Shown here piece after piece: positions 33,621 through 43,036 of a DNA stretch of 64,000 nt (within the stretch, counting starts at the first letter, position 1; every line of letters starts with the position of its first letter). The position numbers were made by a program, and so were the translations under genes. The notes below the pieces were generated by a model. The model was not told the origin of the DNA, did no database searches, and saw only the letters and a list, made by a program, of their open reading frames with translations. The stretch covers positions 179,550 through 243,549 of the forward strand of contig JADJHJ010000015.1 in assembly GCA_016707605.1 (NCBI GenBank), in the 5' to 3' direction. The stretch is from Candidatus Promineofilum glycogenicum (lineage in GTDB: Bacteria > Chloroflexota > Anaerolineae > Promineifilales > Promineifilaceae).

Positions 33621-33700
33621 TTCAACGCAAAGACGCAAAGACGCCAGGACGCAAAACAAATTCTGTTAGCCCCTTCGCGTCTGTGCGCCTTTGCGTTGAA
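33621..33700. repeat. CGCAAAGACGCAAAG palindromic repeat between korA1 and korB1
   Basis: Left TTCAACGCAAAGACGCAAAG and right GTGCGCCTTTGCGTTGAA around a short spacer. It splits a gene pair normally joined. Confidence 0.88.
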
Positions 33701-33708
33701 CTCTGGAA

Positions 33709-35298
33709 ATGACAATGACAACTGCAACCATTCCCATTCAAAAAGCCACGTTGAGCCGCGCCGACTTCGCATCAGACCAGACCGTGCGCTGGTGCCCCGG
33801 CTGCGGCGACTACGCCATCCTGGCCACGATGCAGAAGATTCTGCCCGAACTGGGTGTCCCGCGCGAGAACATCGTGTTCATCTCCGGCATCGGCTGCTCC
33901 AGCCGCTTTCCGTACTACATGAACACCTACGGCATCCACAGCATCCACGGCCGCGCGCCGACGCTGGCCACCGGCCTGGCCATCACCAACCCGGAGTTGA
34001 GCATCTGGGTCATCACCGGCGACGGCGACGGCCTGTCCATCGGCGGCAACCACCTGCTCCACGCCCTGCGGCGCAACGTCAATCTGAACATCATCCTGTT
34101 CAACAACCGCATCTACGGCCTGACCAAAGGGCAGTACTCGCCCACGTCGCGCCTGGGGGCCAAGACGAAGTCGTCGCCGATGGGCACCATCGAGCACCCC
34201 ATCAACCCCATCGGCATCGCCCTGGCGGCCGAGGCGTCGTTTGTGGCCCGCTCGCTCGACTCGCACACACAACACATGGGCGAGGTGCTGAAGCGGGCAG
34301 CGGCCCATCGCGGCTCGTCGTTCGTCGAGGTCTATCAGAACTGTGTCATCTTCAACCCGACCGAGTGGGACGGGCTGGACGACCGCCGCACCCGCGACGA
34401 CAACATCCTCTACCTGGAACACGGCCAGCCGATGGTCTTTGGCAAGAACCGCGACCGGGGCATCCGCCTCAACGGCTTCACGCCGGAGATCGTCGTGTTG
34501 GGCGACGGCGTCAGCGAGGCCGACCTGGTCGTCCACGACGCCGACTCGACCGAACTGGGCTACATCCTCAGTAGCATGGAGTACCCGACGCCGATGGGCG
34601 TCTTCCGGCAGGTGGAAGATCGGCCGACCTACACCGACGGCCTGATGGAGCAGATCGCCACGGCGCAGGCCAAGCGCGGCCGGGGCAACCTGGACGAGCT
34701 GTACCGCGCCGCCGACCTGTGGACGGTCGTGCCGCAGGACCCGACCGAGCCGATCGAGGCCCACATCTCCGGCCGGGTGGGCGGCGAAATGGACGACGAG
34801 TACACCGACATGCTGACCGGCCAGGGCAAGGAAGCCGACGACTCCACCAGCTATGGCCGGGCCGGAACCAATCTCGACATCCACGGTCTGAAGGACCGGC
34901 TGACTGAGGTCAACGTGGAGGCGCTGGGCACGCACGCGCCGGTCGAGGTGGACACCCAGACGTCACTGGCCAAGGCCATCCGCCAGATGAACAGCCATCA
35001 GATCGGCTGCGTCCTGGTGACGGACGAGACCGACCGGCTGGTGGGCATCTTCACCGAGCGCGACGTGCTGATGCGCGTCGCCGGGCTGGTCGACGACCTG
35101 GCCGCGGCCAACGTCGGCGCGTACATGACCGCCGACCCGGTGGCCGTCCGCGCCGACCTGCCCATCGCCCACGCGCTGCACCTGATGGCCCTGCACGGCT
35201 TCCGCCACCTGCCGCTGGTCGACGACGACCGCCGACCGGTGGGGCATCATCTCGTTCCGCGACGTGGTGCACTACCTGCACAATGGGTCGTAGTGTGA
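33709..35298 (+). CDS. korB: 2-oxoacid:ferredoxin oxidoreductase beta subunit fused to CBS domains (KorB1)
   Basis: A 529-codon frame. The first ~340 residues are KorB: RWCPGCGDYAILATMQKILP with the CxxC cysteines, GIGCSSRFPYYMNTYG, and the thiamine loop GDGDGLSIGGNHLLHAL to FNNRIYGLTKGQYS. Residues about 420-529 are a CBS pair (LVGIFTERDVLMRVAGLVDD, VGAYMTADPVAVRADL), which lone KorB proteins lack. The last ~18 codons read out of frame: shifting by one base after about 35235 gives the expected IISFRDVVHYLHNGS end and a TAG at 35293. I take this as a single-base error or mutation. CBS fusion suggests nucleotide control of the enzyme. Confidence 0.88.
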   Translation: MTMTTATIPIQKATLSRADFASDQTVRWCPGCGDYAILATMQKILPELGVPRENIVFISGIGCSSRFPYYMNTYGIHSIHGRAPTLATGLAITNPELSIWVITGDGDGLSIGGNHLLHALRRNVNLNIILFNNRIYGLTKGQYSPTSRLGAKTKSSPMGTIEHPINPIGIALAAEASFVARSLDSHTQHMGEVLKRAAAHRGSSFVEVYQNCVIFNPTEWDGLDDRRTRDDNILYLEHGQPMVFGKNRDRGIRLNGFTPEIVVLGDGVSEADLVVHDADSTELGYILSSMEYPTPMGVFRQVEDRPTYTDGLMEQIATAQAKRGRGNLDELYRAADLWTVVPQDPTEPIEAHISGRVGGEMDDEYTDMLTGQGKEADDSTSYGRAGTNLDIHGLKDRLTEVNVEALGTHAPVEVDTQTSLAKAIRQMNSHQIGCVLVTDETDRLVGIFTERDVLMRVAGLVDDLAAANVGAYMTADPVAVRADLPIAHALHLMALHGFRHLPLVDDDRRPVGHHLVPRRGALPAQWVVV

Positions 35299-35302
35299 AG
35301 AA

Positions 35303-35377
35303 GGGGCCAGGTTCCAGGTTCCAGGGGCCAGGGAAGAGCGCTCTTCCCTGGCCCCTGGAACCTGGAACCTGGCCCCT
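35303..35377. repeat. GAAGAGCGCTCTTC-core repeat with GGGGCCAGG arms
   Basis: Left GGGGCCAGGTTCCAGG..., core GGGAAGAGCGCTCTTCCC, right CCTGGAACCTGGCCCC. It stands between the first and second KorAB pairs. Confidence 0.88.
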
Positions 35378-35391
35378 CAATGGAGAGTGAC

Positions 35392-37290
35392 ATGGGTATC
35401 GGTATTGCTCCCGCGCCGGCCACGCCCGCGCGGGAGGGGCTGATCATCAACGACTTCGCCATCGTCGTGGCCACGGCCAACGGCACGGGCAGCCAGACGG
35501 CCAACCTGGCCATCCTGCGCGCCCTGTTCAAGATGGGCATCCCGGTCAACGGCAAGAACATCTTCCCGTCCAACATCCAGGGCTTGCCGACGTGGTACCA
35601 CATCCGCCTGAGCGCCGACGGCTACACCGGGCGGCGGCACACGTCGGAGGTGCTCGTCGCCTTCAACCAGGCCACGCTCGTCCAGGACGTGCAGACCCTG
35701 CCCGCCGGCGGCATCTGCCTGACCAACGCCGACTGGCGCAGCGTGCCCCAGCGCGACGACATCACCACCTACGCCATCCCGGTCAACGAGTTCATCCGCG
35801 ACAGCGGCATGAAGGGCAAGCTGAAGGACTACCTGGCCAACATGGTCTACGTCGGCGCGCTGGCCCACCTGCTCGACATCCCGCTGGAGCGGCTGGACGA
35901 GGCGCTGTCGTTCCTGTTCAAGGGCAAGCGGCGGACGGTGGACTCCAACATGGCCGTGGTGCGCGCCGCCTACGAGTGGGCCGCGGCCAACCTGTCGCGC
36001 GATGCCGGCCCCTCGGCCCACCCTTACCGCGTCGCGCCGATGGACGCCACCGACGGGCTGATCATGATGACCGGCAACGAGGCGGCCGCCCTGGGCGCGG
36101 TCTTCGGCGGCGTCACCTTCGCCGCCTGGTATCCCATCACCCCCTCGACCAGCGTCATCGACGCCCTCAACGGCTACCTGGAGCAGTTGCGGCGCGACCC
36201 GCAGACGGGCGAGGCGACCTACGCCGTGGTGCAGGCCGAGGACGAACTGGCGGCCATCGGCATGATCGTCGGCGCGGGCTTCGCCGGGGCGCGGGCCATG
36301 ACCGCCACCAGCGGCCCCGGCATCTCGCTCATGGCCGAGTACGTCGGGCTGGCCTACTTCGCCGAAGTGCCGGCCGTCATCTGGGACATCCAGCGTGTGG
36401 GGCCGAGCACCGGCCTGCCGACGCGCACCAGCCAGGGGGACGTGCTGTTCACCTACTACCTGGGCCACGGCGACACCAAGAACGTCATCCTGCTGCCCGC
36501 CTCGCTGGCCGAGTGCTTCGAGTACGGCTACCGGGCCTTCGATCTGGCCGATACGCTGCAAACGCCGGTCTTTGTGCTCAGCGACCTCGATCTGGGCATG
36601 AACAACTGGATGTCGCCGCCGTTCGACTACCCGGCCGAGCCGCTGCGGCGGGGCAAGGTGCTGACGGCCGAAGACGTGGCCGAGCGCGGCTTCGCCCGCT
36701 ACAAGGACATTGACGGCGACGGCATCACCTACCGCACCCTGCCCGGCAACCCCCACCCCCGCGCGGCCTACTTCGGCCGCGGCACGGGCCACAACGACGC
36801 CGCCGTCTACAGCGAGCGGCCGGAGGATTGGGAGAGCAACATGCTGCGGCTGGCGCGCAAGTTCGACACGGCGCGCGGCCTGGTGCCCGGCCCGGTGGTC
36901 GAGGACGTGGCCGGGGCGGAGGTCGGCATCATCGCCTATGGCACAACCGAGCCGGCCATCCGTGAGGCGCGCGACCGGCTGGCCGCGGCGGGCATCCCCA
37001 CCAGCTTCCTGCGCCTGCGCGCTCTGCCCATCAACGACGAGGTGGCGGCCTTCGTGGCGCGCCACGAGCGCATCTACGTCGTTGAACTCAACCGCGATGG
37101 GCAGTTGCACACCATCCTGTTGTCGGAACTGCCGGCGCTGGCCACACGACTGGTCGCCCTGGCCCATCTGGACGGGATGCCGCTGACGGCGCGGTGGGTG
37201 GTGGAGGCGAGAGGCCCTCCCCACCCCCTCGCCCAGAGGGCAGGGGCGCCCTCTCCCGCCGGGACCCTCTCCCGGGCGAGGGGACGGTAG
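35392..37290 (+). CDS. korA: 2-oxoacid:ferredoxin oxidoreductase, gamma-alpha subunit (KorA2)
   Basis: A 632-residue second KorA, less like a textbook 2-oxoglutarate enzyme. The gamma domain is INDFAIVVATANGTGSQTAN, the alpha domain GNEAAALGAVFGGVTFAAWY with YPITPSTSVIDALNGY and TATSGPGISLMAEYVGLAYF. ATG 35392 follows GGAGAGTGAC; an ATG at 35380 is an alternative. The last ~27 residues (after AVV/WVVEA, from GPPHPLAQRAGAP on) are coded by a GGGAGAGGG-type repeat and are not native. It pairs with KorB2 at 37348. Confidence 0.9.
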   Translation: MGIGIAPAPATPAREGLIINDFAIVVATANGTGSQTANLAILRALFKMGIPVNGKNIFPSNIQGLPTWYHIRLSADGYTGRRHTSEVLVAFNQATLVQDVQTLPAGGICLTNADWRSVPQRDDITTYAIPVNEFIRDSGMKGKLKDYLANMVYVGALAHLLDIPLERLDEALSFLFKGKRRTVDSNMAVVRAAYEWAAANLSRDAGPSAHPYRVAPMDATDGLIMMTGNEAAALGAVFGGVTFAAWYPITPSTSVIDALNGYLEQLRRDPQTGEATYAVVQAEDELAAIGMIVGAGFAGARAMTATSGPGISLMAEYVGLAYFAEVPAVIWDIQRVGPSTGLPTRTSQGDVLFTYYLGHGDTKNVILLPASLAECFEYGYRAFDLADTLQTPVFVLSDLDLGMNNWMSPPFDYPAEPLRRGKVLTAEDVAERGFARYKDIDGDGITYRTLPGNPHPRAAYFGRGTGHNDAAVYSERPEDWESNMLRLARKFDTARGLVPGPVVEDVAGAEVGIIAYGTTEPAIREARDRLAAAGIPTSFLRLRALPINDEVAAFVARHERIYVVELNRDGQLHTILLSELPALATRLVALAHLDGMPLTARWVVEARGPPHPLAQRAGAPSPAGTLSRARGR

Positions 37291-37314
37291 ACCCTCTCCC
37301 ACGGGGTGAGGGGA
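37214..37314. repeat. GGGAGAGGG-type repeat at the 3' end of korA2, partly in frame
   Basis: Units CCCTCGCCCAGAGGGCAGGG, CTCTCCCGCCGGGACC and CCCTCTCCCACGGGGTGAGG run through the end of the KorA2 frame and supply its stop. A short GTGCGACGCACC remnant follows at about 37322-37334. Confidence 0.85.
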
Positions 37315-37347
37315 TGAAGAAAGTGCGACGCACCAGGAAGTGAAACT

Positions 37348-38394
37348 ATGACCGAAATGACACCGGCGCGCGGGGCGCGCGTGAATGCGATTGGGCTGGC
37401 CCAGGCGGACTACAAGGGCCTGCCCTCGACGCTGTGCCAGGGCTGCGGCCACAACTCCATCGCCAACCAGATCGTCCAGGTGGCCTACGAACTCAACGTC
37501 CGGCCGCACGAGATGCTGAAGCTGAGCGGCATCGGTTGCAGCAGCAAGTCGCCGGCCTACTTCCTGGGGCAGAGCTTCGGCTTCAACACCCTCCACGGCC
37601 GCATGCCCTCGCTGGCCACCGGCGCGCTCATCGCCAACCACGCCATGCGGGCCATCGCCGTCAGCGGCGACGGCGACACGGCCAGCATCGGCCTGGGGCA
37701 GTTCAAGCACCTGCTGCGCCGCAACGTGCGCATGGTCTACGTCGTGGAGAACAACGGCGTCTATGGGCTGACCAAGGGGCAGTTCTCGGCCACGGCCGAC
37801 GAGGGGCAGGAACTGAAGTACGCCGGGACGAACGACTTCCCGCCCATCGACATCTGCATGGAGGCGATTCTGGCCGGCTGTGGCTTCGTGGCCCGCTCCT
37901 TCTCCGGCGACGCGGCCCAGGTGCGCGAGTTGATGAAGGCGGCGCTGAGCCATCGCGGCACGGCCGTGCTGGACATCATCAGCCCGTGTGTGGCCTTCAA
38001 CAACGACGATAGCTCAACCAAGAGCTACAGCTATGGCAAGGAGCACGAGATTCCGCTGCACGGCATCGGCTTCGTGCCCAAAGAGGCGGAGATCGAAGTG
38101 GAAGCCTATGACCCCGGCGAGATGCGCGTGGTCGAGATGCACGACGGCTCGCTGATCAAGCTGCGCAAGCTGGAGACGGACTACGACCCGACCGACCGGC
38201 TGGGGGCGATGCACCGCCTGCAATGGGCGCAGGCGCAGCGGGAGTTCATCACCGGGCTGGTCTACTACGACGACTCGCGGCCGTCGCTGGCCGAGGCCAG
38301 CCGCATGGTGGACGCGCCGCTGGCGTCGCTGGGCGAGGGGCAGGTGCGGCCGGGGCGGGAGGTATTGGCGGAGTTGATGAGTGGCCTTATGTAA
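37348..38394 (+). CDS. korB: 2-oxoacid:ferredoxin oxidoreductase beta subunit (KorB2)
   Basis: A 348-residue KorB of standard length. The cysteine site is TLCQGCGHNSIANQIVQ, followed by LSGIGCSSKSPAYFLGQ and the thiamine-magnesium loop SGDGDTASIGLGQFKHLL to NNGVYGLTKGQFS. There is no CBS extension, in contrast to KorB1. AGGAAG stands before the ATG. The frame ends just ahead of a classical terminator. It completes the second oxidoreductase, which may act on a different 2-oxoacid or in the reverse (CO2-fixing) direction; the sequence does not settle this. Confidence 0.92.
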   Translation: MTEMTPARGARVNAIGLAQADYKGLPSTLCQGCGHNSIANQIVQVAYELNVRPHEMLKLSGIGCSSKSPAYFLGQSFGFNTLHGRMPSLATGALIANHAMRAIAVSGDGDTASIGLGQFKHLLRRNVRMVYVVENNGVYGLTKGQFSATADEGQELKYAGTNDFPPIDICMEAILAGCGFVARSFSGDAAQVRELMKAALSHRGTAVLDIISPCVAFNNDDSSTKSYSYGKEHEIPLHGIGFVPKEAEIEVEAYDPGEMRVVEMHDGSLIKLRKLETDYDPTDRLGAMHRLQWAQAQREFITGLVYYDDSRPSLAEASRMVDAPLASLGEGQVRPGREVLAELMSGLM

Positions 38395-38396
38395 TG

Positions 38397-38434
38397 AAAG
38401 AGCCGGGGCGAATTCATCGCTCCGGCTCTTTTTT
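38397..38434 (+). terminator. Rho-independent terminator after KorB2
   Basis: Stem AAAGAGCCGGGGCGA / TCGCTCCGGCTCTTT with an ATTCA loop, then six T residues in all. It is the only textbook intrinsic terminator I see in the window, and it ends the KorAB block. Confidence 0.9.
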
Positions 38435-38452
38435 CGATCAGAAGGTGGCAAC

Positions 38453-38881
38453 CTAAGCCGGTTCCAGGCCGCGGCCGTATGAGTCAAGCGGCTGCAGCAG
38501 ATTGTGCATCGTCCCATACAAATCCATAAAGCTGCACGACACCCCCCACGGCAACTCCGCCGGCTCGTCCATGAACTGCACGCCGTTGGCCTTCAGGCGC
38601 TCGTAGTCGCCGCGGCAGTCGTCGCTGACGAGCACAAAGCCCGGCCCCTTGCCGACCGAGTCGGCCGCCGACGTGCCGGCGGCCATGCTCCACTGCGGCA
38701 GCTCCAGCACGACCTCGATCTCGCTCTGCTCGGCCGGGGCAATGGTCAGCCAGCGGTTGGCCGGGTTGCCGGGGAACGGCCCATCGGACTTGACCACCCA
38801 GCCCAGCTTCTGGCAGTACCAGTCGGCGGCCTCGTCCTGGTCGCGCACCACCAGCGACACGTGCGAAATCTTGCGGATCAT
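38453..38881 (-). CDS. VOC (glyoxalase-like) family protein
   Basis: A 142-residue protein of the vicinal oxygen chelate fold (MIRKISHVSLVVRDQDEAAD, YCQKLGWVV, then FVLVSDDCRGDYERLKANGV, and MDLYGTMHNLLQP). It resembles PhnB/catechol-dioxygenase-like single-domain members; the substrate is unknown. GAAGGAGCAGCT precedes the ATG. It is convergent with KorB2 across the terminator. Confidence 0.85.
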   Translation of the reverse strand: MIRKISHVSLVVRDQDEAADWYCQKLGWVVKSDGPFPGNPANRWLTIAPAEQSEIEVVLELPQWSMAAGTSAADSVGKGPGFVLVSDDCRGDYERLKANGVQFMDEPAELPWGVSCSFMDLYGTMHNLLQPLDSYGRGLEPA

Positions 38882-38900
38882 AGCTGCTCCTTCTTCATAA

Positions 38901-38956
38901 GGGGCCAGGTTCCAGGGAAGAGCGCTCTTCCCCCTGGAACCTGGAACCTGGCCCCT
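38901..38956. repeat. GAAGAGCGCTCTTC-core repeat with GGGGCCAGG arms
   Basis: Short member: GGGGCCAGGTTCCAGGGAAG, the core, then CCCCCTGGAACCTGGCCCC. Confidence 0.85.
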
Positions 38957-38963
38957 TCTCCTA

Positions 38964-40298
38964 CTACTCTTCGGCCGTCTCCGCTACCTCGAGCAGTTCG
39001 ATATCGAAGATGAGCGTCGCATTGGGCGGGATGGTGCCGCCGCCGGTCTCGCCGTAGCCCAGTTCGGACGGGATGACCAACTGCCGCTTGCCGCCAACCT
39101 TCATGCCGGCCACGCCCTCGTCCCAACCGGGGATGACGCCGCCGCTGCCCAGGGTGAAGGTGAACGGCGTCCCGGCGTCGAGCGAGCTGTCGAACTTGAT
39201 GTTGTTGGTCAGCCAGCCGGTGTAGTTGACCGTCACCGACATGCCCGACACAGCCTCTTCACCGTCGCCTTCAACGATGTCGTAGTACATCAGGCCGCTT
39301 TCGGTCGTCGTGAAGTCGGCTTCATCCACCGACGTCGGCAGAACGAGCGGCAGGACGTCGATCAACTCGACTTCCATCAGCAGCGTCGCCCCCGGCGGAA
39401 TGCTGCCGCCGCCTTCCTCGCCCAACGCCAGGTCGGCCGGGATGACCAGCAGACGCCGGCCGCCCTTCTGCATCGTGGTGACGCCCTCTTCCCAGCCGGG
39501 GAAGACGGCATCGCTGCCGATGGCGAACGTCAGCGGCTCGCCGCCCTCGTTCTCAGAGGAGGCGATGAACTGCTCGCCGTCTTGCAGCCAGGCGATGTAG
39601 TTGACGACGACTTCCTGGCCTTCAACGGGCATGTCGCCTTCGCCGACGGTGATGTCGTAGTATTGCAGGCCGCTGTCGGTGGTGGTCAGGTCGGCCTCGT
39701 CAACGGCTGTTGGCTCCGGCGGAGCTTCGGCGCTGATCAGTTCGATGTCCATCGTCACCGTGGCGTCGGCGGGGATGATGCCGCCGGCCCCCTCGGAGCC
39801 AAAGGCCAGATCGGGCGGAATGATGAGCCGCGCTTTGCCGCCCTCTTTCATGAGCAGCAGGCCTTCTTTCCAGCCGGCAAACAGATCTTCGTCGGTGGCG
39901 GTGGCGGTGATGGGCGCGCCTTCGCTGTAGGTATCGGCGAAGACGGTGCCGTCGTCGAGCATACCGACGATTTGCATGGTCACGATGTCGCCCTCTTCGG
40001 GCGTGCGGCCGTCGCCGGCCAGCGTCTCGATGAAGACCAGGCCGCTGTCGGTCGTCGTCGTCGTGCCCTCGACCGTGGGGATGCCCACCGGGGCCTCTTC
40101 GTCGGTCGTGGCTTCTTCGCCGGTCGTAGTCTCTTCGCCGGTCGTAGTCTCTTCGCCGGTCGTTTCCTCGCTGGCGGGTGTGCCGCCATTGGCCTCGACC
40201 GTCGCGTCCTCGGGCGGCGTGGCCGGGCCACAGGCCGCCAACAGTAGTACAATCGTGAGCAGCAAGACCCACGCGTTAACCGCAAATCTCTTCTTCAT
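38964..40298 (-). CDS. Lipoprotein with three tandem FKBP-type prolyl isomerase domains
   Basis: A 444-residue lipoprotein: lipobox LLLAAC (Cys23), an acidic Thr/Glu linker with a fourfold ETTTGE-like repeat (about 44-70), then FKBP domains at about 85-188, 208-312 and 334-436. The third is canonical (VNYTGWL, FTLGSGGVIPGWDEG, LGYG), the first two differ at the active site (VTMQIVGML, VVNYIAWL). It probably assists folding at the outer face of the membrane. ATG 40298 follows an AGGA. Three FKBP units in one lipoprotein is unusual; bacterial members normally have one. Confidence 0.9.
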   Translation of the reverse strand: MKKRFAVNAWVLLLTIVLLLAACGPATPPEDATVEANGGTPASEETTGEETTTGEETTTGEEATTDEEAPVGIPTVEGTTTTTDSGLVFIETLAGDGRTPEEGDIVTMQIVGMLDDGTVFADTYSEGAPITATATDEDLFAGWKEGLLLMKEGGKARLIIPPDLAFGSEGAGGIIPADATVTMDIELISAEAPPEPTAVDEADLTTTDSGLQYYDITVGEGDMPVEGQEVVVNYIAWLQDGEQFIASSENEGGEPLTFAIGSDAVFPGWEEGVTTMQKGGRRLLVIPADLALGEEGGGSIPPGATLLMEVELIDVLPLVLPTSVDEADFTTTESGLMYYDIVEGDGEEAVSGMSVTVNYTGWLTNNIKFDSSLDAGTPFTFTLGSGGVIPGWDEGVAGMKVGGKRQLVIPSELGYGETGGGTIPPNATLIFDIELLEVAETAEE

Positions 40299-40452
40299 TC
40301 CTGTCTTCTCAAAGCTCCTTCTTGGGTGAAACTCCGGCGGCACGGTTCGGCCGTGGGCATTTTCCCTGATTCGGCCAAGTCTACCGTTTCCCCCGTCCCC
40401 GCGCCACAATCCCAGGGTCGTGGGCAAGGGATTTCACGGTTTACACAGAATG

Positions 40453-40535
40453 GGTCAGTAGGTCAGTAGGTCAGTGGGTCAGTAGTTCAGTCAGGGCCGC
40501 TGACTGGACTGACCTACTGACCTACTGATCTACTG
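40453..40535. repeat. GACCTACTGACC palindromic repeat
   Basis: GGGTCAGTAGGTCAGTAGG on the left mirrors GACCTACTGACCTACTGA on the right. Its end is 2 nt from the -10 box at 40537. Confidence 0.82.
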
Positions 40536-40536
40536 C

Positions 40537-40542
40537 TATAAT
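40537..40542 (+). promoter_or_regulatory. -10 box TATAAT, leaderless spacing to GT-C gene
   Basis: TATAAT ends 7 nt before ATG 40550; no ribosome site exists. The repeat fills the region where a -35 would be. Confidence 0.55.
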
Positions 40543-40549
40543 CCCCCCA

Positions 40550-42894
40550 ATGCGCACGCGCCTCCACTACCGCCTGCTCGCCGTCGCGGCGCTGCTACTC
40601 TTCTTCGCCCTGGCTCTGAACACAGCCGGGCAGAAAGCTATCACCACCGATGAGCCGTTGCACCTGGCGCGCGGCATCGCTATGCGCCAGATCGGCTACT
40701 TGTCGCTGAGCGATAAGCACGTGCCCCTCATCTACCGCCTGGTCAGCCTGGCCCTGCTGACCGAAGACGACCTGCCGCAGATGAGCCATTTCGCCGCCTG
40801 GGGTGCGGGCAGCCCCTATGCCATCGGCCAGGAGCTTGTCACGACCACAGGCTGGCCCATCGACCGGGCCATCTGGCTCGGCCGCGCCGTCATTGTGCTG
40901 CTGGGCGTCGTGCTGGGGGCGCTGCTGGCCGCCTGGACGCGGGCGTTAACCCACCACCTGCCGGCCACGGCCGTCGTCCTGGGGCTCTACGCCCTCTCGC
41001 CCAACTTGCTGGCCGCCGCGTCGCTGCTGACGACCGACATGGCCACGACCGCCACCACCTTCGCCGCCGTCTTCACCTGGTGGCGCTACTGGCGGCGGCC
41101 GGGGCGGGGGCGCTGGCTGCTGGCGGCGGTCTGTCTGGGGCTGGCGCTGGGGACGAAGCTGACCGGGGCCTTGCTCCTGCCGCTGACGTTCGTCCAGGCC
41201 TATGCGGCGGCGTGGCCGGGGCGGTGGGGCGGGGTCGCGGGCTGGCGGCGCTGGGCGCGACCGGGCCTGGTCTGGCTGGCCATGCTGCCGCTGGCCGGGC
41301 TGGCCCTGTGGGCGCTCTACGGCTTCGAGACGCGCGGCCTGCCCATGCCCGGCTATTGGCAGGCGTGGATGCTGCTGTTCACCGAACTAAGCGCCGGCCA
41401 CGCCAACTTCTTCATGGGCGAGGTGACGAGCACCGATTCCATACTCTATCTGGCGGTGACGCTGCTGTTGAAGACCCCGCTGCTGCAACTGCTCCTGCTG
41501 CTGCTGGCCCCGGTCGCGCTCTGGCGCGACCGATGGCGCTACGATGGAAGAAGCGTCCGGCTGGCGATCGTACTTGTCGCCGCCGGCGGCGTCCTGCTGG
41601 CGGTCGTCGCTGCCAGCCGCCTGAACTACGGCTACCGCTACGCCCTGCCGGCCGTGCCCTTCCTGATGCTCCTGAGAGGGACGGCCGCGGCCTGGCTCTG
41701 GGATCTGCCGGCGGCCCAGGGGGGGCGAGTAGCGCGGGCCGCCCTGGTGCTGGCCCTGGGCGGCACGGCCGTTGTCGCCGGGCTGCGCACTCATCCCGAC
41801 CACCTGACTTACTTCAACGAGCTGGCCCGTGGCCAGGGGTGGCGCTTCCTGGGCGACTCCAACCTCGACTGGGGGCAAGACCTCAACCAGTTGGGCGGTA
41901 GCGCGCGCCGAGGTGGCCGCCACGGGCCAGCCGCTGCGCTTCTCCTACTCCGGCATCGCCGACCCCGCGCACTACGGCCTGCCCGGCCCGTCCTCATCGA
42001 ACAGTTCAACGCCGGCGAGACGGAGTTCGCCCCGGCCAATCCCCCCGCCGGCCGTTACGGCATCAACGTCGGCGACTGGCAGGGAACGGGGCTGCGGCTG
42101 GGGTTGCTGAGCGAGATCGACCTGTTCGACTGGTTTCGCCACCGTGAACCGCTGACGACCCTGGGCGGCTCGATCTTCATCTATGACGTGGCCGCGCCGG
42201 CCGAGGGCGATTGGGTGGCCCACTGCGCCGCGCCCGGCCGGCTGCTGGACGACGCCGCGGCCGAGCGGCTGGTCGACCGCGCCGGTCTGCGCCACGTGAC
42301 CTTCGACTGCACGACGAACTGGGTTTTTCCAGCGGGGCCGGGCTGGTACGTCTTGCCGCCGGGCGAGATGTGGATTGACGACTGGCTGGGGGCGGGGCTG
42401 AACGTGGTCTACCGCCATCGGGCCAACGCCTATGGGCCGGATTACGTGGTCGTTTACTGGTCGGGTGCAGATTGTGCGTGGCCCTCTCCCACAGGGCAAG
42501 AGGGGGGGACTTCCCTCTGGGGGCTTCCGCGCCTTCCCAACCCTCCAGGGCGAGGGCGGCGCGCCCCAACCCTCTCCAAGGGCGAGGAGCTGCCCCTGCG
42601 CCCCCGCGCGCGCAGCGCCTCCCGCCTACGGCGCGCGCGGGCAGAGTGGCTCACGTCTGGGAAGTTCGGGAGGCCACGGCCGCGCCGCTGTCACTGCAAG
42701 CCCATCTCAATCAGCCGGGCGGCGCGATTGAGGTGGCCGACGGGCTGGGCTTTACCGCCGACCAGTGGCAGCCGGGCGACCGATTCGCCCAGCGCCACCT
42801 CTTCGCCACGCCCGGCGACACCCTGGAGACGGGCTTCTACAACTACGTCACCCTTGGAGCGCCTGGCCCAACCATCACCCTGACCGCCAAATAA
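40550..42894 (+). pseudogene. GT-C-type membrane glycosyltransferase-like protein, damaged
   Basis: An integral membrane protein with about 9-10 helices and the DE motif of GT-C enzymes (TDEPLHLARGIA), plus NLDWGQDLNQLG typical of this Chloroflexota group. The frame has a shifted stretch at about 41895-41985 (true frame reads AATGQPLRFSYSGIADPAHY) that returns to frame, so two single-base changes cancel. From 42479 a GGGAGAGGG-type repeat of ~170 nt is inserted; after it the protein continues in another frame (EATAAPLSLQAHLNQPGG to TLTAK) up to TAA 42894, while the first frame stops at 42883. Likely non-functional unless the shifts are assembly errors. Confidence 0.75.
42479..42648. repeat. 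GGGAGAGGG-type repeat inside the GT-C gene
   Basis: CCCTCTCCCACAGGGCAAGA, CCCAACCCTCCAGGGCGAGG and CCAACCCTCTCCAAGGGCGA units in a row within a coding region. Confidence 0.82.
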
Positions 42895-43036
42895 CCCCCA
42901 TCCACCCTTTCGCGCAACAACCTGCTTGCACTCCGACCCACGTCACCACTCAACTCGCTTCTGACCCACTGACCTACTGACCTACTGATTACTGGACACT
43001 GAACACTCACCACTAGTCACTAACCCTACCACTCCC

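Noticed and set aside
32240..33772. 510-codon minus-strand frame
   Set aside because: Shadow of KorA1, running into a repeat.
35377..37953. 858-codon minus-strand frame
   Set aside because: Antisense of KorA2 and KorB2, both with firm motifs.
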